Source of the DNA: Stenopsyche tienmushanensis
Lineage: Eukaryota; Arthropoda; Insecta; Trichoptera; Stenopsychidae
Direction of reading: 5' to 3'
Assembly (NCBI GenBank): GCA_008973525.1
Contig: WACJ01000124.1
Span: 1,798,001 to 1,862,000, forward strand
DNA length: 64,000 nucleotides
Shown: positions 48,441 to 62,181 of the stretch, piece after piece
Layout: the number at the start of each line of letters is the position of its first letter
Position numbering within the stretch: position 1 is the first letter of the stretch
Notes under the pieces: model-generated
The model's database searches: none
Seen by the model: the letters and a program-made list of their open reading frames with translations, nothing else
What the model was told of the DNA's origin: nothing
Translations under genes and position numbers: made by a program

Positions 48441-51400
48441 AATAGTAGATAAACTAAGTATCAGCTTGTTGTTGAAAGAGTATTTAAGTATTTAATCTGT
48501 AAATAAGTACTACTCAAGTGGCCAATAGTTAAAATACATAAAATCGTATAAGCATAGTAGCTAGGAGTAGTCAATTGTGATTAGGCCACAAAAAGTGTTA
48601 GTCAAATTGTATTAGCCGGGGGTAATTCAATTTGACGTAGTACTAAGTATTCGAACTTCAGCGTTTAGTGCCGACTGGACACAATCAAAAAATGTATAAT
48701 TAGTCAGACTGAAAGCAAACTGGAAAAAATAGACATAGCTGGAACAAATAGGCGAAAGTCAGGTATTAAATAATATCAACTAGTCAGATCTATATTAATA
48801 AGATCAAATGGTTCCATAGTCAAGATTGAAGTATGGGAGTAGTCGAAACAGCCCTTTGGCGGTCGGACCGCGGGCCTAGTTATGTAAGTTGGTCTTCTGA
48901 TCTTAGTGTTCTTACATTTATGTGACAATAGAAAGTAGGTGTATGCGAATATAAATTCAAAGTTTAACCCGGTTATAACGAGTGCCAGTGAAATAATGTT
49001 GTAATTTTTTTGTCGTTTTAACACCTTTCTTTAAAGCTTTATATTTCATTGGAAACCAAACAAATTATAAACTTTTTGTACCACCGAAGCACTCACTCCT
49101 ATAAGATGTTGTTACATTATATATAAAATTTGCTATCCTTATAAGCTAATGTTTTCTACTTAAACTTTTAATGAAGAATATCGTTTAGTCCACTTTCAAT
49201 TTATTTTTATCAAATTTATTAATAATATTAAATCGAATTTTCCAAATCAATTATTTTATATTAGCTAATGAGGTCGGATTCATTCCAATATTATTGCCGT
49301 GAATCTAGATCCAGAGAAGATTTATTTTCATTTCAGATTTTAAAAGAATCCAAATAAACGGCAAATTTTAAAAGCTTGAATTGTGATTTTTATTCGTTAC
49401 ATCCTTGAAAATAATGCATTTTTCTTGTTTTCTTCATATAAATATACTTAAAGTTAAATATTTTTAATATATGGTTTAATACGCTTCAAGTATTATTTTT
49501 CAATCAGGCGTCCACAGAAAAAGTAATTTGTCATTATTGTATAATAAAAGGTTGAATAAGCCTAAGTTCTATCAAATAATTGAAGATTAATGAACCGAAT
49601 TATTGCTGTTATTAATGTTTTTCGCGCAATGAAATATAATAAGATATAATAAGAATCGCATATTAGAAAAGTTTTCGTCACGTACCAAGTGTCAAATAAA
49701 TTTAGAAGTACGTGAACGTCATACCTAATGGAAAACGTCGAAAAATTTCACGGTTGTTACTTACAAAACTTCGTCTATGATAAGTTTCAAACAATTACGA
49801 CTCATGTAGAGAAAGATAAGGTGCAGCAAACAATAAACAAGTAGAATTGTTTGTAGTAAGATTAAATGAAAGTTCTTACAAATGAACGCTTCGCTATGGT
49901 AGAATTGTCTAGAGGAGCCTCGAGAAATGTCTCACATAAGTAAAACAAACTGCATTTGTCAGTATGTGCATATGCAATATTCAAGAGATCTTAACAAATC
50001 TTCTTGTAACAAAAGGCCATGTATCCAACAAAAGCTTTCATCAGAATATGAATGGAATACTTTTCATCTCGGGCATTTTGCTTGAGGAATTTATTCAAAC
50101 ACAGCTTTAATCCGCTCAACTCAACTATATATACTTCAGTAGTTCTAATAGATTTATAAACGATGTTTGTATAATCACAGAATTTCTATGTTCAAATGGT
50201 ACAGATCAACATTCATGATTTTTGAGGCATAAAACATTAAAAATCTTTGTCCAATATCATGTGAACTCCCTAATCATGGTTCATCCCATATTTTATAAAG
50301 ATTGTTATATTTATTGCTAAATTTTCAATTTAATTGATTTTGGATCAAATAATAAACAAAACTAACTATATCCATCATCTTTTTGTTAAACTGCTATTTT
50401 TAATATGATTTTGAAAAGAGCTGAAAAATACATAATCTGCGAATATTACTATAATAAGGTGAATGTACCATGATCTCTCATTTCAGTTTTAGTATGAAAC
50501 TTGAGATCGTCATTATAAAAAAATGATTGATCTTCTATTTTTCATTGGGGTATTTTTATTCCATTCTTTGTTTTAGATATTGCATCAACTAGTCCTGACG
50601 ATCCAGATAATTGGTGCAATCAATATTGCATCAATCGTCTTGACGACTCTAAGAATACCGCATTATATCCAGCTATCAATAGTACTTAAAAATACATAAT
50701 ATTTAAGCTTCATCCAATTTTTCAATAGTGAAATGTAAAGTAAATATTTTCCACAGTATTGTAAGTTTTTAAACTTTTATGATTAAAACGTACTTAAATC
50801 CAGATTGGGAAAGAAAATAGCACAAAACAAATTGAACAAGCTAAAAGTTTTTATATATCCAATCGATCACCTTAATCCAGATTTACCCTGATTTTTAGCT
50901 TTAATATAAGTTAATACTAAAACATCGTTTGTGAGTGATTAACAGTGACCATTGATCCATCAGCCAAAATGAAGATTTAATATGATACTCGTACATATGT
51001 AGCACTATCAATGTTATATCATTAGTATTATATATGACAAAATCACGATACTAATGTTATATCATCAGCCACATGGAAGTTAAACAATTCAAACAAATTA
51101 TAATTAAAATAATTTAGTATAATAATAGAAATATTAGAATTATACAATAATAGAAGCATAATTGGATCACTTTTGCAAAGATGTTAAGGCATTGATGCAT
51201 AAAGGATTAAATGCTTTTTCTTTAAGTAAGTTCTGGGAATTAAATGCAAAAGTTTTTCATATTATAAGTTAACATAATTTCATCGTTAACCATGTTATGA
51301 AAAAACTAAATTAATATACGTAAATTTTAAAGAACATATTCGCATTTTATGCTATAAATTTTTGCATATATTCTCTTATGGAGCATCAAAGAAAGTTACT

Positions 51401-52949
51401 TCATAATCATACAAATTACAAAGTTTTGCATATATGACGATGTGATATTTTCCATGTTCTTCGTATTAAAATGCATTTAAATTATTCAAATAAGCGCTCG
51501 GGTACAATGAGATATTCCCATTCAGACATAATAACTGCTGAATACTTAAAGCGAGAAAAATTTGAATAATCCAATTAGAACGTTACCTGAAAACCTCTTC
51601 TCCTCTGTGACATTATGATAAAACTATTTTGCAATGCGAAAATTTCTTTGCGACTTACTATATTCAGAGATCTCTGTTGAGTATAAATTAATTTCAGAGT
51701 TGGGAGCCTGCATAATTAAAAAGACGGGATGACGCCCCAGCATTGCTATGCAGAGCTCCAGCACTGCAACAAGATAGGGATGAAATTGCATACTTCGGCA
51801 ACTAAATAATCTCTTCATTCGATGTCTAGGATATTTTTCGGTACGCAAGCAAAATAAGGGGTGATGATAAATTGAGGGTCCCCATGGAGTTGGATTTTTT
51901 TCTTAATTATTTTCATGTTTTCAGTTTTGAAATACGACGGCGATATAAAAGGGTGGATGAACTCCTCCGTGAAAATGTTCTTCTGACAATAAGCTAATTT
52001 TGGCATTAATTTATTATGCTCTTTTAAACTTCTGAAGAAAGGATAGTATTAAAATCATACAAAGTAGTCAGACAGACAAAATGTACTTTATACTTTATTA
52101 TGCTCTTTAATTTTGAAGTCGCCCATAAGAATCATACATATGTATTTGGTAAGTTATTTGAATATTTATAAGCTTTTAAAAATAAATGTGAAATATTGTA
52201 GACTTAGCTGTTTGAGTTGCAATTTAGAAAGTAAAATGGCTGTTTTGCTAATAAATATTTTATAATAGGAAAAAAAGTCGGGTTATTCATCAATATTGTC
52301 TAATATTAATAATATTCAAGTTGAAATAAATTTAATCAAAAAAATTTAAAAATATTTTCATCTTTATTTTATAAAAAAAATTATATACATAATAATGAGC
52401 ACTCTATGTTAAAAAAATCAAATGAAATTATTTATTTGCGTCAATTATCTGTTGACCATTTGTCACTTGTGTTTCTGTAGGAACCTTCTATAAATAAAAC
52501 ATCCTCTAATCTAAAATATATTCCTTTATTAATGACATAATTCCTTTATCAAATCATCAAAAATCACCATTATTAATTTTGATCGTCCTTCACTAAAAAT
52601 CAAAAAAACCCTCATAAAACAATAAATGGATGTATACATGTCATAATTAATTCTACTCCATGAAATTCCTTTATATCTAAATATAAACATTAATTTCGTT
52701 TCTAAGCACATCATCAAGTATTTTCAAGCTACAAAATGTTGCTAAAAACATCCATTGAATACACAAAGATTAAACTTCCTCATCTAAGTTTTCGATGAAA
52801 ATAACATGATGGATCTAATGAGTAGGTTTGCTAATTTGATCCAAGAAAATGAGGCAATTTGCCAAATCAGTCCTACAATTGAGGTGAATGTTGTCAGGGG
52901 TTAAAAATAAGGGTAAAAAGAGGATCGATGAGGCAGTAAGTCAGTGGAA
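48441..52949. other. AT-rich DNA, no gene seen
   Basis: 48441-48990 is less AT-poor than the rest and contains five copies of TAGTCA (see the separate finding). The remainder is AT-rich, with only short unrecognised frames. No RNA gene or transposon end was identified. Confidence 0.5.
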
Positions 52950-53160
52950 CATGTAAGGTGACACTATCTGACCCCGGCGGCAGACGGCAGGGGTCCCGCA
53001 TTGTCCCGGGAAACGTGGCCTCGTCCAGCTGATAATCTCATATCACTCCACATGGAGGCAGCCATTAACTTAACGAGCGAACACTTTGTTCCTCTCAGCA
53101 TCAGCTTGGCTTCCCTGAAGCCTTAATCTTTACGTCATCAAGAAAAACCAAAATGTCTGC
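52950..53160. other. GC-rich non-coding island
   Basis: A compact GC-rich stretch (ACCCCGGCGGCAGACGGCAG near 52973) in very AT-rich flanks, with no long ORF on either strand. Without coding potential or repeat ends, a conserved regulatory element is one reasonable guess. An old repeat fragment is another. Confidence 0.35.
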
Positions 53161-55960
53161 GGAATGATTTTTTTTCTTCCTCCTTTAATACCAGCATACA
53201 TTTTAAACAAGTCAGCGTTGCTTACCAGACTTGGCTTGTTATGGATTTATTTTTGAGAAAGCGCCCTTATAAAGATGATTAATTACTAAGACATGAGGGA
53301 GTATATTGAATTACTCTTCAATCATTTATCAACGTGGATGAATACTTTCAAAATTATTCTAATGAAATTTCTGAATGCAACTTTTGTAAAAAAAATAAAT
53401 TTCAAAAAACCAATAAGAATCTGAAATTTCCTGTTTTTTTATTAACTTTTTTATGATGATTTTGGATATATTTTATATAGCTGTTTCAAAGTTATGCGGG
53501 TTTTAAAATCCACGGAACGCATCTTTAATTTTTCCATGTAAGTCATAGCTTTTTTTGTGCGAGTTTCCGCGGAACTTTATTTAAATAAATTATTGACATA
53601 CAGAAGCTAGAATATGATTTCTAAAATTTGCTCTAAATGCAAATTGTAGAAATATACTTTAAAGAATGGTCGTAAAATCATAAACGAGATGAAATTTTGC
53701 TTCCGAGATGCATTTTTCGAGCAAATGGGCCCTTGTAAAAAAAATTGGATTCATTTTACTATATTTGCCCTTATAACGCTTGACTTTATGATAAATAAGG
53801 AATGGAGTTTTAATAAAAACGTTCTTATAACATCTAATGAAACTTCCACTAAAATAAAATAAAAATAAATAAAGTAATGATTTTTTTTATAAGAGACAAA
53901 AAAATGTCATAATATTAAAAAATAATGTTGTTGTAAATCTTGCAAAATCGAAAACATCATTGGTCATTAATATCATGACATTAGACTATGAGAGCAAAAA
54001 TTCTTATTTAAAAAAATAAAATATTGATATATTTATTTCTTTACATTTGTTTGTAAATTGATTGGTCTTTAAACATCTTAAATAGTTTATAACTCATAAT
54101 TAATATCTATAAATTGTATTAAAGTACTTCATATCTGAGGAAAGCTTTATATGTATGTAAATTATTTAATTGGAAACTTACATTGATTGAATATAAATCT
54201 GATTTATGAAAAGATTGTCCTGAAAATATTGCATTTAAAAGATTAGTTGGTTTGAGGAAAGTGGTACGTAATTTGCTATTGAATGGTATTAAGACGAGTC
54301 CGATGGCAATAGACCTTTTTCATGTCTCCAACTACTATGTCATCTAATGACAGAAAACTCATTTTTCAAACGTAGGGAAAAAGGAAAAGACAAGAGATCA
54401 GAGTAATCTAGCTCATATTCAGAAAAACCACGCACAAGAGCCATATCGTGGATGAGAGCGAGAGGGAATTTTGGTAAATTGTTGTAATCAAGCTGCGGTG
54501 TTCGGTGACTGTTTCACGACACGGAACATTACCCAAAGAATGTCTCAATTTTCCCGTGACATTTTCTTTGGTCCGTAAATTCGGCCTGATCCGAACATGT
54601 GAAGCCTTTTTTCCCCCCGGCAGGTTGATTGGCAATATGTCTTTGTACCCCGAAAGAGTAATTCTCGTAATTTATACTGTTAACTGTGTTTGATGGCGGT
54701 AAACTTTCTATCGCATTTTTTCCAGCAGCACTCATTTATAAGTGGAATTCGATGTTTACACGTTGGGTTCTTTTTCAAGACCTACCAATATCTCGCTCTA
54801 TTAGAAAATCACTAAAATACAGCTACATGCTTACATATACACATGCTTTTCAAACGTGAAAACACCATTTATATCCGAATAACCCATGCCAATATAATTA
54901 TTTTTTAAATACCCTATTTCAAAAATTATTTAATAAACTCCAACCGTATAAATAAATACTCTATCTATTAATCAGATCTAAGATTTTGTACAATTAACCA
55001 GAAAAATTGCATACGTGTTCAAAGTACATCAACCTCTGATTCCATTAAAATACAATAGCTCTAGGGATTTGTCTCTCCTTCAAGTTGTTGAACTATGCTA
55101 CATTCTAGAATTATATTTGTATAAACTTTTATAGAATAAGTAAATCATATTTTTGCTTTAAATTGATACTAAAATACTTCAAAATAAACCATGCCATTAT
55201 TACACACATGTGTGTGCTTAAATTACTTTGAATGCTTGTAATATTCTATCTCTATTTTTTTTTGTTGGTGAAATATATTTCAAATCATTAGTTTCATGTT
55301 TATATTATAAACTGAATTTAAAGTTGCAAATTCAAATATAATTAAAGGGCTGTATTCTTGTCAATCACTATTTTTTTATTTTTTAATATTTATTCCCAAT
55401 TATAGTCTATACTATACACGATATTATACAAAGTAAAAATATGTTTAATTTTTTACTGAAAATCACCTGTCCAGGACTTTCATGGGGAAGGATGTCATCG
55501 CTCGTCCATCGACATACATGGCTCCCTCCCACTCCCACTACTATACTTTGTCAAACTTATGAACATACAAATATTTTTTGTTTAATGTTTAATAAAGATT
55601 TCTTAGTCAACATATTAGATATCAAAATTCTATATTTAAGACTGTTCACATACATTTTTTTTTTTTAAAACCGATCTCTTTTAGGCCCAACAAGATAAAA
55701 ACGTCCCTTAATGCATTTTGACCTCCCTCTGTGGTATTCCTCATATTCATCAAATATTGAATCATAATGATTTAATTTAAGCCAATGGCTAAGCTACATA
55801 TGTTATACTATTTATTGGTCACGACAATTTTGCACATATTCGTTGCATACGTGAAAAAACTAAAAATGGAATTAAAATTGACAGATATTTAATAAATGTT
55901 CACACATGAGTGAAATACAATGAACTGGCTTTATTATGATAAATTGAATATAGCATTGTT
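53161..55960. other. AT-rich DNA, no gene seen
   Basis: No recognisable frames. 54410-54740 is mildly GC-richer, with overlapping frames on both strands (75 codons minus at 54408-54635, 62 codons plus at 54505-54693) that match nothing known. Confidence 0.5.
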
Positions 55961-55972
55961 CGTGCTCTAAAA

Positions 55973-56358
55973 TTGAATATAGCATTCATTGCAAAGGCGG
56001 GAAATTCAACTGGCTGTCGATATCACAGAGTCCAGTTTACGGGCCGAAGAATTCCCTTCATTCGTGCGAGCGCAACGCCAATTGTTGCAGTAAGTGCATA
56101 CGGTGCAAGATCACATGTTCGAGTTGCAGAACCATCGGTAAAGCCAACCATCCGTGGATGGGTTGTGGCTGTTGCGGTGCTGCACAAACGACCACCTCCC
56201 CGTTTTGAAGTCACGTCTCTTCCATGGGCACCATTCCAGCAGAACAATGTGGCCAGAACAAATTGAAAATAAACAAATGCCCCGCTAAGGTACTCCACGA
56301 AAAGGGGAAGAAAAAAGCTCACATGCTCGACTTTAATTGCCAACATCTGCCTTGTCAA
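55973..56358. other. GC-richer island with overlapping unrecognised ORFs
   Basis: A plus-strand frame of 97 codons (55973-56266) and a minus-strand frame of 111 codons (56023-56358) overlap almost completely, so at most one is real. Composition shifts abruptly to GC-rich. The plus peptide is rich in A, V, R and P; the minus peptide has a possible hydrophobic N-terminal stretch (VSFFLPLFVEYLSGAFVYF). No domain is recognised. It could be an exon or conserved non-coding DNA. Confidence 0.25.
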
Positions 56359-56360
56359 TT

Positions 56361-59300
56361 AACGCTCGAGAGCTTTGTGATTGCTTTGTTTTTGTCAAAA
56401 AACAGAATTTCGAAGCATTTCGTTTGCAGTATTAAGCACTGTAACAATTGTTTATATATTTGGATTCAAATTGTTTTAATTAAAAGTCAGTAATAGTTCT
56501 AAGATCATTAATTATACCTATTTTACACCATAGCATTAATCAATGACGAACAAATGCGTCTTTGATCCGACTGCATGTATTCAATACCATTTACATTCAA
56601 CATCATCCCTAATTACTCGCTTTAATTCAAATTTCATTCAAAACCATAACTTTTCAGATCTGAGGATGTCAAATCAAGAATAGATAAGAAATTTTACTTT
56701 CCAAGCAAGAAAATTAAATTATTAAAGCAACTAAAATGAAAAAGGCTTCAATGAAAACTGTAGAACAATTAATATTGTATTATAACTGATGGAATTATTA
56801 AAAGTTTGGTAAAATTATAAGTACACCATAGATAACTTTAGACAACTTTATTTCTGCATAAATATACAAAATTTAAATTTTTCGTTAATGGCCGAAAATC
56901 AAAGAGGAAATTAAAATAAGAGCAAAAATACTTATTGAAAAAAATAGATTTATAATAGTTTGAAATATTGAGCATAAAGATAATCATTCGAATGCTTCAA
57001 AATATATTAGTATTAAAGATAATTATGTATCTTTAATTTAAAAAATATATCAATGATCATTGAGGGTGTATCTATCGTTTATCATAATTCTGACAAATGG
57101 AGTACATGTTGCTTTCGAACAATTGATATCTAACTCCAATAAAATGTAGTTTTTACTAGAGTTAAAAGCTAGTGCAAATGGCAGAAAGCTATTGCTTTAA
57201 AAAATATCCAAAACTTGAAATATCAACATACATTGCTGCTGGGATATTTAATAACGACTAAAGCATCATTTTGAAGATAATTTATAGATTAAATATAATT
57301 ATTGGCATCTACTAAAAAGTCTTTGCTGAAAATACCGATGAAGCGCGGGTAGCGAGGCAAAACCATAAGAGTCTTTTTGCATAAAAGTAGTTCGTATAGC
57401 CCGAAAACAACAGCTACTCAAAGATAATCAACTCTTTAAGAAAGCTGAATATCTATTATATGTGCCTGGAATCATTAATTATATTAAAATTGATAGTTCT
57501 GAAACGTTTTGAAACTTTCAATGAGATTATCTCGAAACAACATTTTCAAAATGTTCACCAGTTGTAGCTTAAAAAGTTGTTGATTGATCTGGCTGAAATT
57601 TTGGGATGTTTCTCACTATAATATTATCTAATGAACAAAGTTAACAAGAACAAAACAAGAGTTTTAAGGTTTTCGCGTATATGTATATATTTATTTTTTT
57701 TGGTAAAAATTATCATGAAAATGGTAAAAAAATATGAAAGTTTAACTAAAAAGCCTACATTTTTTTTATTTTATATTTTTTATAGCTTAGTTGACTGCTT
57801 ACACATAATAAAAATCAAAAAATATTTCTATTTTCGGTTTCAGTTCAACAGGAAACCTTCGACAAGTGGCGAGCCGTTTGATATCACGATAAATGGCGCC
57901 TATTAGAATACCTTAAAACTTCGCCATTTTGTTTTTTGTTTTTAAAAAAATAAATTAGCACTTTAAGGTTGTAGTAAAATAATGTCAAATATTTAAAATG
58001 ATACGATTATTTTATCACCATTAAAAAAAATCATGGAAAATAACTCATTTTTGAGCGTCTAAAGGGATTGTCCCACTTAATAATTCAAGAACTTTTTTGA
58101 TGATAAAGGAATTCATTCGATTCGATTTGATTGATTTATTTTTTGCATTATCCTTTGAAATCAATCAAATTTCTTCTCAAAAGCCTAGTATAATAAATCA
58201 CAGAGTCCATATAATTCTAGCTACATCTGTTATCATCAGCAATTAGCTGATTTATTTGAAATACGATCCCGAAAAGCACTTAGCAATTTAATTTTAAAGC
58301 CATCTATTCGGCAATAAAGAGAAGACATCCCATTCCTAAAATAGAGCTACATATTTTTTTTTACTTTTACATATGTCAGCATTGTTCACACGTAATTCCA
58401 CGAAGTACTCTTCTTACCTTAACATCAATTCGCGATCTCATCCATCAAGCCTCGTGTCTCCCTTCGCCTTTTACCCACACCCCAAAATTTAACACCCTTA
58501 GGATGTAACATATAACGCCGCCAACGCGGGGTCAAATAAACCCACCTGCATCTTTGCTACTACATTAAGATGATGAATATGATAAAAAAATCGTACCATG
58601 TTTCGTTCACCTCCAGAACGTATTTTTTTATTTGAGCTTTCTCTTTGCTCTCTAAAATAATTTAAGAGCAACGAAAAACACAAGATGAGTTGAATTAATT
58701 TTGAAGCACTTCACATTATAAAAGCATCACTTTCTGATCCTCCGAATATGATTTAATATTATATTCGAATCATTTTTAAAAAGCATTCCGCTGACTTACT
58801 AAATGTACATTGGCACAATATCACTTAGATTATATCGATCCTAAAGTAGCATAATTTTATTTAATACATTTTTAAATGCTAAAAAGAATATTACATCGAT
58901 AAAGCGTATTAAGTGTATTTCAACGTAAATGAAGGCACATTTATCATAACACATTTTATTGTCCGGGTGTTCTAAAAGTTCTATTGCAAATCCAAACATC
59001 CGATAATGGAAATATTAATCGTCAATATACAACTAATTATTTGATTATTTTCTTAATATTAATTCAAAATCCAATAAAACATCGGAGAAAGATCGAACTT
59101 GCTTACTTGTTTCCTGCTTTTTTTATCTTTTAAAAATGTGTGCAAATAATTATAACAAAATAAATATGCAATGCATACTTCGAAAAACTATTGTGTTATT
59201 AACCAGTACAAAGTTTTAAATTCAATAAATCAACAACAGTTGGTGCACGAGTTCTAAAACTGAATTTCTATGCTTGTAGTAACAATTAAAATAAAATTGG

Positions 59301-61199
59301 TCCTTTTTGAAATTGAATTAATTTTAAAAATGTTGCTCTTAAATAATGGCTGTGTGGTGATGAATATGAAAACTATAACTAACTTTAAATGAAATTATTT
59401 ATATATGTGATCAAATGTTATTCCTGACCATTATTTTTCCGTTTAGCCTTTCACTTCGCCCAATGAAAATGCTTTTCAATGAAATGAGAAATTTCTTCGA
59501 GCAAAAGTAAAGTTAAATAAATATTCATGTACAATTCGGTATTGACATGCCAGTACACTACAACAGCCTTTTGGTCTTTTTTAGAGGAATGGGAACAAGA
59601 ACAAAACGTGAGAGCCTGCATTTGGCATACAAAAATGTGACTCAATACATCTGTCGTTTTAGAATAGGCTGCATTCGTCGTGTTTGTTTGAAAATGTTCC
59701 GCACATAGCCGGAACATTTAAATTGATCAAAACGACGAAATTCACAATGTGTATTTTTTTAAGGGATGAAATTGAACAAATTACACACGTGTAACAAAAT
59801 CGACGTTCGCCCGTGCGAAATATGTTTTTATGCCCCGAAAACGCGTCGAGGAAAGCGTATTTTTTGCTATACACCCTCAAGAAGTCATTAGTCTAAAATG
59901 CTTTTTTCTATATACATCGCTCATTTTGCTTCTAGGCTTTATTTTTCGCTATTTTATTTCAATAGTTTTTTTTTTCTTCTCACGAATATACGATTGTAAG
60001 ACTTAACGTTCGCCCAGGGCGCTTAAGACAGGTTACAGTGTTTTTTGAGCCATGCTCTCTCGTTTCTTCGCGTACTTAATCTTTTAGAATCGAGGAAAAC
60101 AAGATTAAAGGTAAAAAATGTTTCCCCTGTATATCACACCTTGGGAAAATGTCTGACGCACATGTTGATATTTGATTTAAAATGTCTAAATTGCGCAAAA
60201 ATGTATTTTGAATGATTTAAAATCATAAAAATTACCCTCATTCTGCTATGGTTTTATTATAATTGATATTGCATCTAGTTGTGCATTTCATTGCGAGCTA
60301 TAAATTTATTAATCAAAATTTAAATACATATTTTATTTAACGATCAAAATAGTAACCTCGTTCAACATACCTATATAAATCATGAAGTCAAGTGTATTCA
60401 ATATAAAGCGTATGGCGAGATGCAAAGAATACAATACAAGGAAACACTCAGCAATCAGCTGTGGCTGATTGCAGCATTCAATCCTTTGAGAGAGATGTAG
60501 TTTTTTTATATCCACGCCTATTTATCTCTAGAAATTCTAAAACTCAACGTCATTTTGCATCAAAGTGGCATTATAATCAGACTTCACATTTTTTCTACTC
60601 TCTATAAACGTATTCCGAATCTATTTTAATTTGTCGATTTCCATGTATGATTTTAAGAACATTATTATTTCAAAATGGATAATAAATGCTTCTTTGATAT
60701 AGCAAAATTGAAAAGGACAGAGAAGATTGATTTAATGTTCGTTGTGTGATTCAACTATCATGGGGTGGAAACAAAGTGGTTTAATTTATAATGAAAGCTG
60801 CAATCTGCTGTCTAGATTATCTATCTGCAGAGAAGGCATCCATTTTCAATCCGAAGGCGGACACACTGTCAGATGAATATGAACATGATCTCCATCATAG
60901 CAGATAATTTATACCAGATGAATTCCATTACATAATATTTTGCAAAGAAACGTAACATTTATTTAATTTGTCGTCTCTCGAGTTTTCCACATTTTCCGAT
61001 ACACGTTATACGTTATATAAAAGAATGTTCTTCGACGATCGTGTATATTTTGGATGACTTCCCATTGTATATGCAATAAACGTGTGTTTAATAGCGCCAA
61101 AACGATGTAGGAAGTGAGGTCAAGATAAATAAATAAATTCTAAGCAAATAGTTGTAGTTATTTATTGTTTGCTTCGTTTATTTGTAATATTAATCCGTT
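56361..61199. other. AT-rich DNA, no gene seen
   Basis: No recognised protein or transposon body. A CGGGTGTTCTAAAAGTTC string at 58964-58981 resembles a mariner terminal repeat, but no partner was found. A hairpin at 60451-60472 is listed separately. Short frames (57631-57906 plus, 59451-59717 minus, 59659-59880 minus) have no known features. Confidence 0.5.
60451..60472. repeat. Perfect 9-bp hairpin
   Basis: GCAATCAGC, loop TGTG, GCTGATTGC. A stem this perfect with a four-base loop is a candidate cruciform or RNA hairpin. No transcript evidence exists in the sequence. Confidence 0.6.
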
Positions 61200-61209
61200 A
61201 GAAAGCGTT

Positions 61210-61540
61210 TAGGTTTATTGTTTGCCAGGGGAGCGTATAATATATTTTCCGGGCACATCCTGCCGTTTGTTCGGTACCATTTGTTTACCTTGTCTCATGG
61301 CAGATGGATTGGAAAGCCAACAGAGTCGGCGCATGTCTGGTCTGGGCTTGGCCCGACACATGTCTGCGCCCAGTTTGGCCCCGGGACACGTACGACCACC
61401 ATCAGGGCCCGTGCAAATACGACGCCCCGGGAATATTAAAACTACTCACTCAGACAGTCGTATTAAAATATGAACGACGCATATCGAGCGACAAGCCTTC
61501 ATCCGAGCGACGTATTTCCCTGTCCTAATTTCAGCTTCGC
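61210..61540. other. GC-rich island with several overlapping ORFs
   Basis: Among the most GC-rich stretches in the window. Three plus-strand frames overlap (61218-61439, 61222-61473, 61304-61528), as expected when GC richness thins out stop codons. None is recognisable. Inside, GGCGCATGTCTGGTCTGGGC and CACATGTCTGCGCCCAGTTT form an imperfect direct repeat, each followed by TTGGCCC or TTTGGCCC. It may be an exon, a CpG-rich regulatory element or a repeat. Confidence 0.3.
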
Positions 61541-62181
61541 GAATGATGTAACATGAAATCATTTTTATAACAACTCATTCGTCAATATTTGAGGGGTATC
61601 ATCCCGGGGAGATGCTGAGCGACATCTCGACAAACTGACAATTCCATATGAATCCAAATTTCCCTGACGCAGAAACACTATTCTTGCGAGTCTTTTGATT
61701 TAATCGATGGATTTGTGATAATAGTAATTGGAAAAAATGGAAGGGTGATGACGTAGTTCTTCTTCTTGGCGGGAAAAGAAAATTTACGGAAGTAGAAGTG
61801 AGAGATTTTAAAATCAATGCCTTTGAGAACATGACAATTATCCATTCATCTTGTCCAAGAAAACATCATTTATCTGTACCACTTTTTAACTAGTTTTAAC
61901 GCATGCCGGTTATACGCTAGTGAATAATAAAAAAAGGGAAATTCTAAAATAAAGTCTATTTTCCGCAGGCTGACATTTGTATGTACAAAAGACACAAAAA
62001 TTATTTGTTTAGAAAAAAATGTGTATAAATTTTAAACTACCATCTTGACTCAAAAATATTTTTTTTAATAATCAATACTTTAAAACTAATTGATGAAACA
62101 CACAAAAACTGTGCGTATGATATTTTTAAGGTTAAATAAAACAAGTTTTCTATTATTTCGTATATTTTTCCTTCATACACG
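61541..62181. other. Non-coding DNA, nothing recognised
   Basis: Short frames only (77 codons minus at 61599-61832), with no motif or repeat boundary until the hAT element begins at 62190. Confidence 0.5.

Noticed and set aside
50800..50880. Repeat related to 28890-28940 (AATCCAGATTG...)
   Set aside because: Only about 12 bp match exactly and the rest needs several gaps, so it may be chance in AT-rich sequence.
58964..58981. CGGGTGTTCTAAAAGTTC as a mariner terminal repeat
   Set aside because: There is no opposite repeat, no transposase segment and no TA-bounded unit nearby. A single 18-bp resemblance is not enough.
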